A DNA stretch of 64,000 bases, taken from assembly GCF_008806325.1 (NCBI RefSeq), contig NZ_WACR01000001.1, forward strand, positions 124,001 through 188,000, read 5' to 3'. This document shows, piece by piece, positions 63,987 to 64,000 of the stretch; within the stretch, counting starts at the first letter, position 1; each line of letters opens with the position of its first letter. Under the pieces are notes generated by a model. The model worked only from the letters and a program-made list of their open reading frames with translations, was not told where the DNA came from and ran no database searches. The translations under genes were made by a program, and so were the position numbers. This stretch comes from Salibacter halophilus (GTDB taxonomy: Bacteria > Bacteroidota > Bacteroidia > Flavobacteriales_G > Salibacteraceae).

Positions 63987-64000
63987 TGGCTACAACAGCA
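63987..64000 (+). repeat. Start of a second attC-like palindrome, cut by the window edge
   Basis: TGGCTACAACAGCA repeats the opening TGGCTAACAGCA of the palindrome at 63214 (two extra bases, CA) and is the complement of the closing GTTGTAGCCA at 63341. It begins 6 bp after the ORF stop. Confidence 0.6.

Noticed and set aside
1-64000. CRISPR array, tRNA or rRNA genes, prophage or insertion sequence
   Set aside because: No regularly spaced repeats, no tRNA-like cloverleaf apart from tmRNA, and no transposase or phage proteins were found in any frame.

Overview
The window is a low-GC chromosomal stretch from a member of the phylum Bacteroidota. It is most likely a Flavobacteriales relative of the Cryomorphaceae/Crocinitomicaceae type; that placement is inference. 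Supporting signs are: type IX secretion genes (porT, porQ, a PorP/SprF protein and a type B sorting-domain substrate); the short Bacteroidota-type primary sigma factor; many TAnnTTTG promoter boxes; a tmRNA tag ending NNYALAA; and an AccD without zinc-binding cysteines.

Layout. 0-5.8 kb: corA (cut by the left edge), ybaB, an ECF sigma factor translationally coupled to a likely dual-membrane anti-sigma factor, and a Kazal-domain lipoprotein. 5.8-26.6 kb: housekeeping genes (meaB, aminotransferase, sugar kinase, TrkH, ubiE/menG, porT, rRNA methyltransferase, TamA-like lipoprotein, class I aldolase, accD, rpsO, pnp, rpoD, rpe, OmpA lipoprotein, AlaDH-like dehydrogenase). 26.7-31.5 kb: tmRNA (ssrA), with a 4.4-kb island inserted at its 3' end. 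The island holds one 1360-aa nuclease-STAND NTPase gene between perfect 53-bp direct repeats and has no integrase. 31.6-38.8 kb: a LytTR two-component pair, a structured RNA with its own terminator (possibly 6S-like), a ParE-type toxin-antitoxin pair, an Omp28-like lipoprotein, cmk and porQ. 38.9-39.1 kb: two three-hairpin REP units in mirror orientation. 39.1-55.4 kb: lon, a GlmU-like protein, rpmE (type B), a beta-helix lipoprotein, a T9SS substrate with its PorP/SprF partner, a LuxC-type reductase, serC-serA, a small transaldolase, a YrdC-type synthase and a lytic transglycosylase. 55.4-62.2 kb: rfbC, a GT-C glycosyltransferase, hutI, small envelope proteins and a tandem paralogue pair. 62.6-64 kb: the start of what looks like an integron-like cassette array, with small ORFs separated by long attC-like palindromes.

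The most unusual signals are the cassette array at the right end, the single-gene defence island in ssrA, a decamer (GGTCAGANCC) found at least 19 times across the window on both strands, the mirrored REP unit, and a 25-bp duplication of the rpoD 3' end flanking a tiny membrane-protein gene. All protein calls come from reading motifs in the translated sequence; no database search was run.
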